Translations under genes and position numbers: made by a program
Notes under the pieces: model-generated
Database searches by the model: none
The model's input: only the letters and a program-made list of their open reading frames with translations
Told to the model about the DNA's origin: nothing
Assembly: GCF_902686445.1 (NCBI RefSeq)
Contig: NC_062232.1
Coordinates: 33,684,454 to 33,748,453, forward strand
Direction of reading: 5' to 3'
DNA length: 64,000 bases
From: Sciurus carolinensis
Lineage: Eukaryota > Chordata > Mammalia > Rodentia > Sciuridae
Part shown: piece after piece, positions 57,981 through 59,325 of the stretch
How the letters are laid out: each line of letters opens with the position of its first letter
Numbering within the stretch: position 1 is the stretch's first letter

Positions 57981-58741
57981 AACACTCATTTCTGCAGTCC
58001 ACGTCTAAAAATAGTGAACTAAATTACTACCATGCATTAGGGTGCCAAAAATTCCTCTGGTCACCTAGCTTAGACCACTATACCACATGGTCTTCTTCAT
58101 GCTCCATTTATTAAATCAACTTAATATCAACAGATGACTACTTATTTCTCTAATTTATTTTTCGTGCTGAGGATCAAACCCAGGGCCTTGTGCATGCCAG
58201 GCAAGCACTCTACCACTGAGCCATACCCTCAGCCCCTGTACTTCTCAAAGGTGTGAAATACAATAGCACCAACTCAGTAAACCAGTAAATTGTAAAACAC
58301 TTCCAAAAAGCAATTAGCATGCAGTATTCTTGCACCTGAAATCAATGTTAAGTTTCGTCAGTACATCTGCCCATTACCACCCCAAAAAAAGATGCACCCA
58401 TTTTGATACCTACTCACATTCTGGCCCCAATTTATTTCAGAAAAAGCATAATTTTACTTATAAGAAAAAGGACTGTATAAACTACTTGTTTTGAAAATGT
58501 TTTTTGCTAGGCTACTTAATCCTAAAGCAAAGACTAACTTTTATGAGCACAAGGTCAAAGCACTTACCCTAATGCAGGTTGGCAGCCGTGGGTAAGAACC
58601 AGTAGTCAGTACATCAATGGCATACGGGATAGCAAAACTAGGCAGGCGTGCATGGACCAGAGCATCTCTAGCTAACGAGGCCAGGCGATCAGCAGTATCC
58701 ACAAACAGGATGGCTTGCTGATCTAAGAAGCTTGAGATCAT
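4084..58741 (-). CDS. MED14: MED14, Mediator complex subunit 14 (28 exons, 3' part of gene)
   Basis: MED14 is the central scaffold of the nuclear Mediator complex. It joins head, middle and tail modules and relays activator signals to RNA polymerase II. Joining the 28 GT-AG exons listed below gives 1338 codons plus TAG, matching human MED14 residues 117-1454 (human sequence recalled from memory) with no frameshift or premature stop. Visible parts are most of the N-terminal MED14 domain (W1-W4), a basic KKTKR patch (W12), a long Pro/Ser/Gln-rich linker (W19-W22), the LXXLL motif LNILL at residues 1182-1186 (W23), and the conserved C-terminus ending GGRP. The start codon, exons 1-3 and promoter are outside the window. 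Coordinates give the whole span; coding bases are only those of W1-W28. Identity is near certain. Exon numbers in other species are inferred. Confidence 0.98.
4587..4761. mobile_element. hAT-Charlie-type nonautonomous DNA transposon
   Basis: Begins cagcactgtccaac and ends ggacagtgcaa, inverted termini. The inside carries gatgatggaaatgtt and gctactgagcacttcc, typical of an ancient eutherian MER family. Flanks show only a weak 8-bp duplication. Confidence 0.75.
5290..5349. repeat. Imperfect tandem duplication, period 34
   Basis: A 26-bp unit at 5290-5315 recurs at 5324-5349 with one mismatch (cat versus ctt in atctcaccaatttcat). Confidence 0.85.
5351..5391. repeat. AT-rich microsatellite
   Basis: Two tatatata runs split by acatatgtttgtgc. 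Confidence 0.85.
6579..6617. repeat. GGGA-repeat tract
   Basis: Several ggga units followed by ggagagaaggggggg. Purine-only on the plus strand. Confidence 0.85.
6677..6869 (-). CDS. MED14: MED14 exon W27 (residues 1367-1431)
   Basis: Reads [17 protein letters not shown], then [16 protein letters not shown], and ends FAEMNPPRQ plus G. It is 193 nt, phase 0 to 1. Acceptor ctgcag, donor GTACATG. Confidence 0.98.
6870..7242 (-). other. MED14 intron W26-W27
   Basis: This 373-bp intron shows no repeat or other feature. Confidence 0.8.
7243..7368 (-). CDS. MED14: MED14 exon W26 (residues 1325-1366)
   Basis: Reads [16 protein letters not shown], then [17 protein letters not shown], and ends KSKMLFF. 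It is 126 nt, phase 0 to 0. Acceptor aaacag, donor GTAAGTA. Confidence 0.97.
7948..8148 (-). mobile_element. Composite B1-ID SINE (MEN type)
   Basis: Poly(T), ID half (gattgaacccagggtcac), then the 7SL half (gggattacaggagtggg). Flanking near-repeats cctggtgcttt / cctggtacttt mark the insertion. Confidence 0.9.
8493..8567 (+). mobile_element. Degraded ID SINE
   Basis: A diverged ID body: gggatagagc, then gtgcttacctagca and aaggccttgg. Lacks a clean tail. Confidence 0.7.
8655..9117 (+). mobile_element. Old L1 3' fragment
   Basis: Words such as gacccagcaattcattc and gaccctgtttgtaata follow the L1M 3' region. Heavily decayed, with no open frame. Ends where the LTR begins. Confidence 0.65.
9123..9540 (+). 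mobile_element. Solo LTR, MaLR/ERVL-like, with 5-bp target duplication
   Basis: Starts tgttgtggattgaac and ends gaaaactaatgca (TG...CA). It is flanked by aatgc at 9118-9122 and 9541-9545. An AATAAA-type word lies near 9471. Only the LTR remains; there is no internal retroviral sequence. The exact subfamily is not assigned. Confidence 0.8.
10156..10263 (-). CDS. MED14: MED14 exon W25 (residues 1289-1324)
   Basis: Reads [16 protein letters not shown], then [16 protein letters not shown] and KLEL. It is 108 nt, phase 0 to 0. It is separated from W24 by only 90 bp (10264-10353), close to the lower limit for mammalian introns. Confidence 0.97.
10354..10533 (-). CDS. MED14: MED14 exon W24 (residues 1229-1288)
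   Basis: Reads [17 protein letters not shown], then [17 protein letters not shown], and ends LEKFFETR. It is 180 nt, phase 0 to 0. Acceptor ttacag, donor GTATGTG. Confidence 0.97.
10534..11749 (-). other. MED14 intron W23-W24
   Basis: This 1216-bp intron holds a minus-strand MEN (10912-11138). The plus strand carries a 145-codon open frame (11329-11766) with no recognisable similarity; I regard it as chance. Confidence 0.8.
10912..11138 (-). mobile_element. Composite B1-ID SINE (MEN type)
   Basis: ID half with ggtactggggattaaactc, a long T/C linker, then the 7SL half with gctgggattacaggcatgc. Confidence 0.9.
11750..11985 (-). CDS. MED14: MED14 exon W23 (residues 1150-1228), LXXLL motif
   Basis: Reads [19 protein letters not shown], then [15 protein letters not shown], and ends QRIIQQET. 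It is 236 nt, phase 1 to 0. LNILL falls at residues 1182-1186, where human MED14 carries its second LXXLL motif, the type of motif used for nuclear-receptor contact. The ordered C-terminal region resumes here. Donor GTATGAG. Confidence 0.98.
11986..12892 (-). other. MED14 intron W22-W23
   Basis: This 907-bp intron contains a probable ancient LTR fragment at 12155-12550. The rest is unassigned. Confidence 0.75.
12155..12550 (+). mobile_element. Probable ancient LTR fragment (ERVL/MaLR type)
   Basis: Matches remembered mammalian LTR text: gcttttgaccaaaaggatgc, gtcaccatgtgaacag and gttgttttaagtattaaaag. Diverged, with edges uncertain. Confidence 0.45.
12893..13075 (-). CDS. MED14: MED14 exon W22 (residues 1089-1150)
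   Basis: Reads [18 protein letters not shown], then [17 protein letters not shown], and ends HSPRAGT. It is 183 nt, phase 1 to 1. Many SP/PS dipeptides make it a plausible target for proline-directed kinases (inference). Donor GTGAGTG. Confidence 0.97.
13076..14795 (-). other. MED14 intron W21-W22
   Basis: This 1720-bp intron is largely an old plus-strand L1 3' fragment (13690-14430). 13076-13690 and 14440-14795 show nothing recognisable. Confidence 0.8.
13690..14430 (+). mobile_element. Old L1 3' fragment
   Basis: L1 text: tcaccagtaatcaatgaaac, ggaaacattctcaacatac, gtactatgaagccatg. Many indels and no open frame. Confidence 0.7.
14796..14927 (-). CDS. MED14: MED14 exon W21 (residues 1045-1089)
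   Basis: Reads [17 protein letters not shown], then [15 protein letters not shown], and ends SFASPHG. It is 132 nt, phase 1 to 1 (frame-neutral). It lies in the disordered linker. Donor GTGAGTT. Confidence 0.97.
15150..16090 (-). mobile_element. L2 LINE fragment
   Basis: Reverse complement of the L2 3' region: catgccaagcactgttctag and ctcgtggagcttatattc near the 3' end, gtgtaggccactctaagga further in. About 0.9 kb, diverged. Confidence 0.7.
16405..16580 (+). mobile_element. MIR SINE
   Basis: Well-preserved MIR core and tail: cctcagtttttctccataaa, gctgtgaggattaaatgag, ggcacacagtaagcac. Confidence 0.9.
17592..17637. repeat. TA/CA microsatellite
   Basis: tatatatattta, then atatatatacatatacacacac. 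Confidence 0.85.
18485..18622 (-). mobile_element. ID SINE, extended-tail type
   Basis: ID body (ctaggcaagtgctctgcc, ctgagccacaacccagc) preceded on the plus strand by the tail gtagttgatggaccaatacc. Flanked by tcaaaccttt at 18475-18484 and 18623-18632. Confidence 0.9.
18738..18779. repeat. CA/TG short tract pair
   Basis: accacacacacgg followed 10 bp later by gtgtgtgtgcgtgtgtgt. The two runs are mutually complementary. Confidence 0.8.
18827..18938 (-). CDS. MED14: MED14 exon W20 (residues 1008-1045)
   Basis: Reads [18 protein letters not shown], then [17 protein letters not shown]. It is 112 nt, phase 0 to 1. It is part of the Pro/Ser/Thr-rich linker, very likely disordered. Acceptor ttccag, donor GTAAGG. 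Confidence 0.97.
19449..19472. repeat. A24 tract
   Basis: Uninterrupted poly(A) with no recognisable SINE body upstream. Confidence 0.85.
19500..20330 (-). mobile_element. Old L1 3' fragment
   Basis: Antisense L1 text: ccattgtatgaatatacccc, ttctactgttgctggatg, tttcatttgtatttctgtgg. Decayed. Confidence 0.7.
22085..22260 (-). mobile_element. Composite B1-ID SINE (MEN type)
   Basis: Diverged ID half followed by the 7SL half with ggccttgaacttgtaatcc and gtgtgccaccatgcctgg. Confidence 0.8.
22582..22722 (-). CDS. MED14: MED14 exon W19 (residues 961-1007)
   Basis: Reads [17 protein letters not shown], then [17 protein letters not shown], and ends QLQPPPQQQ. It is 141 nt, phase 0 to 0. It opens the low-complexity Pro/Ser/Gln-rich linker. 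Donor GTAATGT. Confidence 0.97.
22986..23066 (+). mobile_element. Degraded ID SINE
   Basis: gggctgaaaacatagctcag, ggtcctgggttccatccc. No A-tail remains. Confidence 0.75.
23434..23530 (+). mobile_element. ID SINE, near-consensus
   Basis: ggctggggatatagctcag, full body to ccccagcacccccaaaa. A 12-bp duplication atcatcaaagag occurs before (ending at 23433) and after (23531-23542). Confidence 0.95.
23638..23746 (+). mobile_element. ID SINE, near-consensus, TAAA-rich tail
   Basis: Near-consensus body with an (aaat)n tail. Perfect 14-bp duplication aaaatttactggaa at 23624-23637 and 23747-23760. Confidence 0.95.
25370..25455 (-). mobile_element. ID SINE
   Basis: gctggggattgaaccctggg to ctgagctacattcttggccc. 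Flanked by ccttctggaacattt and ccttctggaaccattt. Confidence 0.85.
25913..26182 (-). CDS. MED14: MED14 exon W18 (residues 871-960)
   Basis: At 270 nt this is the longest coding exon in the window (phase 0 to 0). It reads [18 protein letters not shown], then [18 protein letters not shown], and ends FYPAPGLK. Acceptor ttatag, donor GTAATGA. Confidence 0.97.
26183..26486 (-). other. MED14 intron W17-W18
   Basis: This 304-bp intron has no repeat or other feature that I can see. Confidence 0.85.
26487..26639 (-). CDS. MED14: MED14 exon W17 (residues 820-870)
   Basis: Reads [18 protein letters not shown], then [15 protein letters not shown], and ends NVVQLLQ. It is 153 nt, phase 0 to 0. A small cysteine/histidine cluster (CSNCH) is visible. 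Confidence 0.97.
26640..27793 (-). other. MED14 intron W16-W17
   Basis: This 1154-bp intron has one full MEN SINE (27190-27410) with a 12-bp target duplication. The rest shows nothing recognisable. Confidence 0.85.
27190..27410 (+). mobile_element. Composite B1-ID SINE (MEN type), full length
   Basis: Both halves are present: ctgtaatcctagcagctcgg and ggttcaatccccagtacc. 12-bp duplication attaagatagga at 27178-27189 and 27411-27422. Confidence 0.95.
27794..27885 (-). CDS. MED14: MED14 exon W16 (residues 789-819)
   Basis: Reads [18 protein letters not shown] and ends CYGTTKGSS. It is 92 nt, phase 1 to 0. Acceptor gcttag, donor GTAAGTC. Confidence 0.97.
27980..28011. repeat. Poly(A)-(GAA)n tract
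   Basis: A16 passing into gaagaagaagaagg. Confidence 0.85.
28085..28262 (+). mobile_element. MIR SINE
   Basis: gccacttacttgctatacg and ttgcatggcacatagtaata follow the MIR consensus. Confidence 0.8.
28486..28670 (+). mobile_element. Composite B1-ID SINE, 5'-truncated
   Basis: Starts within the 7SL half (agcaactcaggaggctgag), keeps the ID half (ggggatgtggctcagtgg), and ends in a GAAA-rich tail. Confidence 0.9.
28689..28835 (-). CDS. MED14: MED14 exon W15 (residues 740-789)
   Basis: Reads [17 protein letters not shown] and ends [12 protein letters not shown]. It is 147 nt, phase 1 to 1. Donor GTACATG. Only a 91-bp intron (28836-28926) separates it from W14, one of two very short introns in the gene. 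Confidence 0.97.
28927..29087 (-). CDS. MED14: MED14 exon W14 (residues 686-740)
   Basis: Reads [18 protein letters not shown] and ends [11 protein letters not shown]. It is 161 nt, phase 2 to 1. Acceptor caccag, donor GTGAGAT. Confidence 0.97.
29455..29600 (+). mobile_element. MIR SINE
   Basis: ggggctttggagtctggga and tttcaatttcccagctataa match diverged MIR. Confidence 0.65.
30126..30329. mobile_element. hAT-Charlie-type nonautonomous DNA transposon
   Basis: Begins aaggtttctcaata and ends caagaacccctga; internal ctactagatgtcagtagca and ccaaatgttccctaaagg. Flanking 8-mers cctagaac (30118-30125) and cctagaat (30330-30337) match at 7 of 8, the hAT duplication size. Confidence 0.85.
30392..30475 (+). 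mobile_element. ID SINE
   Basis: gggctagtgatgtagctcag to ccaccccctga-like B-box end. Flanked by aaatttgt at the left edge and at 30476-30483. Confidence 0.85.
30717..30796. repeat. Perfect 40-bp tandem duplication
   Basis: The 40-bp unit at 30717-30756, starting atgacatgaccttcctcaca and ending gcaattcaaactt, is repeated exactly at 30757-30796. Confidence 0.97.
31063..31140 (-). mobile_element. ID SINE
   Basis: gctggggactgaacccaggg to ctgcactgagctaccccc. Confidence 0.85.
31797..31887 (+). mobile_element. ID SINE, near-consensus
   Basis: gggctggggagatagctcag to ccccagcacc plus A-tail. aagatggtc occurs at 31788-31796 and 31888-31896. Confidence 0.93.
32290..33150 (+). mobile_element. L2 LINE fragment
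   Basis: L2 3' text: tctaatggcttctgagtgcc, ggtctccaagccttcacg, ending cagtaaacatctgatgaatg. A 170-codon frame (32263-32775), the longest in the window, runs through it and is chance or fossil. Confidence 0.7.
32653..32675. promoter_or_regulatory. 23-bp palindrome with IR3 nuclear-receptor-like core
   Basis: Arms aaccagttca and tgaactggtt are exact reverse complements around gtg. The core AGTTCA-gtg-TGAACT has the inverted-repeat-3 geometry used by steroid-type receptors. Function is inferred only. Confidence 0.35.
33347..33423 (-). CDS. MED14: MED14 exon W13 (residues 661-686)
   Basis: Reads [18 protein letters not shown] then SHAIRLL plus AA of Lys. At 77 nt it is the shortest exon found (phase 0 to 2). 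Acceptor tccag, donor GTAAGT. Confidence 0.97.
33424..35980 (-). other. MED14 intron W12-W13
   Basis: This 2557-bp intron is low in young repeats. It holds an ancient hAT element (34967-35182) with a perfect 8-bp target duplication. The rest (33424-34958, 35191-35980) shows no feature I recognise. Confidence 0.85.
34967..35182. mobile_element. hAT-Charlie-type element with perfect 8-bp duplication
   Basis: Begins caggggctggcaaac and ends gtctgccaaccc. It is flanked by gcttaaag at 34959-34966 and again at 35183-35190, exactly the hAT target-site size. Confidence 0.9.
35981..36115 (-). CDS. MED14: MED14 exon W12 (residues 616-660)
   Basis: Reads [17 protein letters not shown], then [15 protein letters not shown], and ends VGLRLE. 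It is 135 nt, phase 0 to 0. The KKTKR patch, with the basic end of W11, could serve nuclear import; that is inference. Confidence 0.97.
36116..36583 (-). other. MED14 intron W11-W12
   Basis: This 468-bp intron has one ID SINE (36414-36508, plus) with an 11-bp target duplication. The remaining sequence is unremarkable. Confidence 0.85.
36414..36508 (+). mobile_element. ID SINE
   Basis: gaggatatagctcagttcat to ccccagcaccgc plus A-tail. aaaaatgggta flanks it at 36403-36413 and 36509-36519. Confidence 0.93.
36584..36778 (-). CDS. MED14: MED14 exon W11 (residues 551-615)
   Basis: Reads [17 protein letters not shown], then [15 protein letters not shown], and ends in basic [11 protein letters not shown]. 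It is 195 nt, phase 0 to 0. Acceptor tttgtag, donor GTATGAT. Only 46 bp separate the acceptor from an antisense MEN SINE. Confidence 0.97.
36825..37018 (+). mobile_element. Composite B1-ID SINE near the W11 acceptor
   Basis: cacacctgtaatcccagtg, then ggctggggatgtggctcagc. It lies 46 bp upstream (gene sense) of exon W11. Confidence 0.92.
37117..37136. repeat. TA microsatellite
   Basis: About ten ta units abutting the poly(T) of the next SINE. Confidence 0.85.
37137..37354 (-). mobile_element. Composite B1-ID SINE (MEN type)
   Basis: Poly(T) followed by a G-run, then ggattgaactcaggggcac and gctgggattacaggcgagc. Confidence 0.9.
37725..37975 (-). mobile_element. MIR SINE
   Basis: Reverse-complement MIR: aggaaactgaggtgcaaa, cacccaaagccatatagct. 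Confidence 0.8.
38037..38246 (+). mobile_element. Composite B1-ID SINE with perfect 14-bp duplication
   Basis: Both halves present. agaaaaggctcctg occurs at 38023-38036 and 38247-38260. Confidence 0.95.
38358..39325 (+). mobile_element. L1 3' fragment, interrupted
   Basis: L1 text: cacttgaccaaagaagacag, then after the SINE gccacccagatgtccttcaa and ttatatctcaataaagctg. Split by the MEN at 38580-38802. Confidence 0.85.
38580..38802 (-). mobile_element. Composite B1-ID SINE nested in L1
   Basis: Poly(T), ggtactgggaattgaaacc, then gtgccaccatgcccggc. gcaattt occurs at 38573-38579 and 38803-38809, and the L1 resumes beyond it. Confidence 0.92.
39629..39850 (+). mobile_element. Composite B1-ID SINE (MEN type)
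   Basis: ggccaggtgcggagatgcac, then ggctgaggatgtggctcag, ending in a caaaa-repeat tail. Confidence 0.93.
40760..40919 (-). CDS. MED14: MED14 exon W10 (residues 497-550)
   Basis: Reads [16 protein letters not shown] and ends [12 protein letters not shown]. It is 160 nt, phase 2 to 0. The acceptor is attaag, with donor GTAAGTA. The peptide matches the mammalian protein over its whole length as far as I can recall it. Confidence 0.97.
41025..41240 (+). mobile_element. Composite B1-ID SINE (MEN type)
   Basis: gagccaggtgtggtggcata to ggttcagtggttaaacgcc. Confidence 0.92.
41999..42210 (+). mobile_element. Composite B1-ID SINE (MEN type)
   Basis: gctaggcaaggtggcacatg to gatgtggctcagtggttagg. About 20 bp before the next MEN. 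Confidence 0.92.
42231..42446 (+). mobile_element. Composite B1-ID SINE (MEN type)
   Basis: gagctgggtgtggtagcaca to attcaatccccagtactgc. Its 7SL half is closer to Alu/B1 (gtaatcccagctactcagg) than its neighbour's. Confidence 0.92.
42774..42909 (+). mobile_element. ID SINE, extended-tail type
   Basis: ggggctggggccgtaggtca, tagcacgtgaagcactg, then the tail ataaaggcatgctgttcatc and tacaacta. Confidence 0.9.
42946..43052 (+). mobile_element. ID SINE
   Basis: gggctggggatgtagctcag to ccccagcaccac plus AAAT tail. agacagatatacat / agatagatatacat flank it at 42932-42945 and 43053-43066. Confidence 0.94.
43264..43354 (+). mobile_element. ID SINE
   Basis: ggctgggaagatagctcag to ctccagcacctc plus A-tail. 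gactgattgtcta / gagtgattgtcta flank it at 43251-43263 and 43355-43367. Confidence 0.94.
43580..44335 (+). mobile_element. L1 3' fragment
   Basis: L1 text: gatgttcaacatcattagtc, cccagcaattccactcctcg, ccacccaactgtccacc. No intact frame. Confidence 0.85.
44529..44654 (+). mobile_element. ID SINE with CA microsatellite in its tail
   Basis: ggctggagatgtagctcag to caatccccagca, then (AC)19 at 44600-44637 and (aaat)n. Confidence 0.94.
44600..44637. repeat. CA microsatellite, 19 units
   Basis: Pure AC repeat at the start of the ID tail. Confidence 0.97.
44745..44993 (-). mobile_element. Probable L1 3' UTR piece
   Basis: On the minus strand a G-rich stretch (gaggggagtgaggggcgg) leads to aaaatgcattctattgtcat and gactaattagaacaaatt, text I associate with rodent/sciurid L1 3' ends. 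The family call is tentative. Confidence 0.45.
44994..45144 (-). mobile_element. ID SINE, extended-tail type
   Basis: ctaggcaagcgctctaccac to the tail tagttgtagatggacacaat and accttta. Confidence 0.9.
45443..45468. repeat. AAAC microsatellite
   Basis: About six aaac units. Confidence 0.9.
45886..45916. repeat. A31 tract
   Basis: Uninterrupted poly(A) with no SINE body next to it. Confidence 0.9.
46204..46282 (-). CDS. MED14: MED14 exon W9 (residues 471-497)
   Basis: Reads [18 protein letters not shown] then IIPWIQQL plus AA of Lys. At 79 nt (phase 1 to 2) it is one of the two shortest internal exons. Acceptor tgtag, donor GTAAGC. Confidence 0.97.
46891..47120 (+). mobile_element. MaLR-type LTR fragment (MLT1/MST-like)
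   Basis: Starts tgctatggaatgaac; aattcatattttgaagccc and cgggaggtgattaggttt follow the MaLR LTR. The 3' part has decayed. No internal sequence. Confidence 0.7.
47437..47545 (+). mobile_element. ID SINE, extended-tail type (diverged tail)
   Basis: gggctggggttgtggctcag, ggcatgtgtgaggcccc, then ataaataagtatataaaat. Confidence 0.88.
47872..47997 (-). CDS. MED14: MED14 exon W8 (residues 429-471)
   Basis: Reads [17 protein letters not shown], then [16 protein letters not shown] and FQLMLYGL. It is 126 nt, phase 1 to 1, so skipping it would keep the frame. Acceptor gttcag, donor GTAAGTT. It is isolated between a 6.1-kb and a 1.6-kb intron. Confidence 0.97.
48951..49151 (+). mobile_element. Composite B1-ID SINE (MEN type)
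   Basis: gagctgggtgaggtggtcca to ggttcaattctcagtacc plus A-tail. The ID half lacks several bases. Confidence 0.88.
49156..49205 (+). mobile_element. ID SINE with internal deletion
   Basis: ggctgggatgtagctgaggc jumps from the A-box region to ccctggattgaatcccc, losing about 30 bp of body. Confidence 0.8.
50472..50562 (+). mobile_element. ID SINE, near-consensus
   Basis: ggctggggagatagctcag to ccccagcaccc plus A-tail. aaagcaggatttggg / aaagcaggacttggg flank it. Confidence 0.95.
50952..51136 (-). mobile_element. Composite B1-ID SINE (MEN type)
   Basis: ggtgccaggggtgcttaacc to cgccactgcgcacagc. Flanks share gatttcattttat / gattttattt. Confidence 0.85.
51593..51835 (+). mobile_element. Composite B1-ID SINE nested in L1, with GGGGTA linker
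   Basis: ggccaggtacggtggtgcac (7SL half), a GGGGTA-type linker, then gttgctcagcagtagcatgc and gttcaatccccagg, ending in (cac)n. Confidence 0.92.
51700..51727 (+). repeat. G-quadruplex motif (five GGGG runs)
   Basis: GGGG at 51700, 51706, 51712, 51718 and 51724, each separated by two bases (ta, ta, tc, ta). Confidence 0.95.
53110..53290. mobile_element. L1-type fragment
   Basis: attgtacatatttatggggt, then atgatgttttgatacatg and ggtcaaatcaggataacg, a well-known L1-associated text. Confidence 0.65.
54133..54244 (-). CDS. MED14: MED14 exon W7 (residues 392-429)
   Basis: Reads [17 protein letters not shown], then [15 protein letters not shown] and NANEN. It is 112 nt, phase 0 to 1, with acceptor tgcag and donor GTAGGTG. 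The repeated Leu/Ile/Ala spacing suggests a helical segment. Confidence 0.97.
54245..54879 (-). other. MED14 intron W6-W7
   Basis: This 635-bp intron has a degraded ID SINE (54563-54634). It also has a strongly AT-rich patch near 54754-54847 in which a TGATTTAATCA-like word recurs three times with changes. Confidence 0.8.
54563..54634 (+). mobile_element. Degraded ID SINE
   Basis: gaggagtgactcagtggta to ggttcaatccccagcaatcc. Confidence 0.8.
54880..55030 (-). CDS. MED14: MED14 exon W6 (residues 341-391)
   Basis: Reads [16 protein letters not shown] and ends SKLVERAMK. Acceptor cttaag, donor GTAAAAG. It is 151 nt, phase 2 to 0. It follows the N-terminal domain in the middle region of the scaffold. 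Confidence 0.97.
55031..55627 (-). other. MED14 intron W5-W6
   Basis: This 597-bp intron contains a 40-bp fragment of the 5' part of an ID SINE (55463-55502). The rest is AT-rich unique sequence with no detectable feature. Confidence 0.8.
55463..55502 (+). mobile_element. ID SINE fragment (5' part)
   Basis: ggggttggggatatggctta, then gacctagcatg. Confidence 0.65.
55628..55760 (-). CDS. MED14: MED14 exon W5 (residues 297-341)
   Basis: Completes His, then reads [18 protein letters not shown] and ends KCLSLSVW plus AA of a split Asn. It is 133 nt, phase 1 to 2. Acceptor ctaccag, with little pyrimidine upstream. Donor GTAAGTA. Confidence 0.97.
55761..56316 (-). other. MED14 intron W4-W5, probable U12-type intron
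   Basis: In gene sense the donor is GTATCCTTC (consensus RTATCCTTT, one mismatch). At 55773-55781 lies TTGCTTAAC, one mismatch from the U12 branch consensus TTCCTTAAC, with the branch A 13 nt before the acceptor AG. The bases after the branch site (aagatctaccag) form no polypyrimidine tract, as expected for minor-spliceosome introns. None of the other 26 donors shows this pattern. The intron is 556 bp, phase 1, and without recognised repeats. Confidence 0.88.
55773..55781 (-). promoter_or_regulatory. U12-type branch-point sequence
   Basis: TTGCTTAAC on the minus strand, 8 of 9 matching the U12 branch consensus, placed 13 nt from the 3' splice site. This spacing is within the range typical of U12 introns. 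Confidence 0.85.
56317..56424 (-). CDS. MED14: MED14 exon W4 (residues 261-297)
   Basis: Reads [17 protein letters not shown] and ends QDMYNCL plus the C of a split His. It is 108 nt, phase 1 to 1. Its donor GTATCCTT differs from every other donor in the gene and matches the U12-type 5' splice site; see the intron entry. Confidence 0.97.
56425..56886 (-). other. MED14 intron W3-W4
   Basis: This 462-bp intron holds an extended-tail ID SINE (56549-56699, plus). Otherwise I see nothing in it. Confidence 0.85.
56549..56699 (+). mobile_element. ID SINE, extended-tail type, best preserved
   Basis: gggctgggggtggagctcag, ggcacgtgtgaggcactggg, then the tail aagatattgtgcccatctac and aactaaaa. Confidence 0.93.
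56887..57015 (-). CDS. MED14: MED14 exon W3 (residues 218-261)
   Basis: Reads [18 protein letters not shown] then [17 protein letters not shown]. It completes a split Ala codon (G|CA) from W2 and ends with the G of Asp. Acceptor aaaag, donor GTAAAT. It is 129 nt, phase 1 to 1, and carries the most conserved strand-helix part of the N-terminal domain. Confidence 0.97.
57016..57584 (-). other. MED14 intron W2-W3
   Basis: This 569-bp intron contains a plus-strand 7SL-derived monomer SINE at 57424-57566, close to the donor. The other roughly 400 bp show nothing recognisable. Confidence 0.85.
57424..57566 (+). mobile_element. 7SL-derived monomer SINE
   Basis: cagcctggtgctgtggcata, gatcacttgaacacgag. 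No ID half. It ends 19 bp from the W2 donor. Confidence 0.8.
57585..57714 (-). CDS. MED14: MED14 exon W2 (residues 175-218)
   Basis: Begins [15 protein letters not shown] and ends LANLTV plus one base of the next codon. Acceptor ttttag, donor GTATGTA. It is 130 nt, phase 0 to 1. It is part of the N-terminal domain. A 7SL-type SINE lies only 19 bp beyond its donor. Confidence 0.97.
57757..57783 (-). mobile_element. ID SINE fragment
   Basis: ccactgagctatactcccag, the reverse of the ID 5' end. Confidence 0.6.
57865..57977 (+). mobile_element. ID SINE, very young, canonical B box
   Basis: ggctggggaggtagctcagt to ggttcgatccccagcacc with an A-tail of about 36. Perfect 17-bp duplication ctcaacactcatttctg at 57848-57864 and 57978-57994. 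Confidence 0.97.
58154..58236 (-). mobile_element. ID SINE
   Basis: gctgaggatcaaacccaggg to ctgagccataccctcagccc. Confidence 0.88.
58568..58741 (-). CDS. MED14: MED14 exon W1 (residues 117-174)
   Basis: Reads [15 protein letters not shown], then a helical stretch, ending in LPTCIR. The acceptor is aaag before ATG and the donor is GTAAGTG. The ATG here is an internal methionine, not the start: human MED14 has about 116 residues before it and the exon begins directly at an AG acceptor. It is in phase 0 at both ends (174 nt) and belongs to the conserved N-terminal MED14 domain that contacts the head and middle modules. Confidence 0.97.
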
Positions 58742-59059
58742 CTTTAATGCAAAGGGAAATGTATTTTGGCTGCTTGAAAACTTTTTTTATATTAAACATC
58801 ATTCACTCATTCCAAAGAAAATGTCGAAAGAAATTAATATAGGTTTTCCATATGTATTCAAAAACATTCCCAGTAACTTGAAGAAGTCATATTTAATGCA
58901 TGTGGGTTTTTTTGACATTAAAACAATTTTGTCACTTTAAGTAAGTTTTTAAAATACATTTCTCCATCCTTAACATTACACACAAAAAATATCAAAAGTT
59001 AGGAAAAGTCAAGAGAAAAAAATGCTTCTACTCTTAGTAGATATTTGAGTTGGTTGGTA

Positions 59060-59325
59060 CTGAAGTAGTTAAAAGCATGAACTCCTAGACTTAGACTGAC
59101 TTAGTCTCAATTTTAACTCTACAATTTAGTAGCCCGGTAATCTTGGGCAACTTACTTTGCCTCAGTTTTTTCAAATGTAAAATGGACACAATTCCCAACT
59201 TTATAAAGTTGTTTTCAGGATTAAGAGTGAATGCAAAAAAAAAAAAAAAAAAAAAGTTGAAGCATATTAAAACCCTTAGAACAGTATCTGGAACATAGGA
59301 GACAGTAAATGTTGCTCATTATAAG
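59060..59325 (+). mobile_element. MIR SINE with internal A21 tract
   Basis: cctcagttttttcaaatgta and acagtatctggaacatagg follow MIR. An A21 run at 59235-59255 lies between the core and the tail. Confidence 0.85.

Larger units (their letters stand above)
57715..58567 (-). other. MED14 intron W1-W2
   Basis: This 853-bp intron holds an ID SINE in each orientation (57865-57977 plus, 58154-58236 minus) and a 27-bp ID fragment (57757-57783). The remainder looks unique and AT-rich, with no coding signal. Confidence 0.85.

Noticed and set aside
58541..58741. ATG of exon W1 as a MED14 start codon
   Set aside because: The ATG sits directly after an AG acceptor and corresponds to internal Met117 of the human protein. 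The window lacks the true start.
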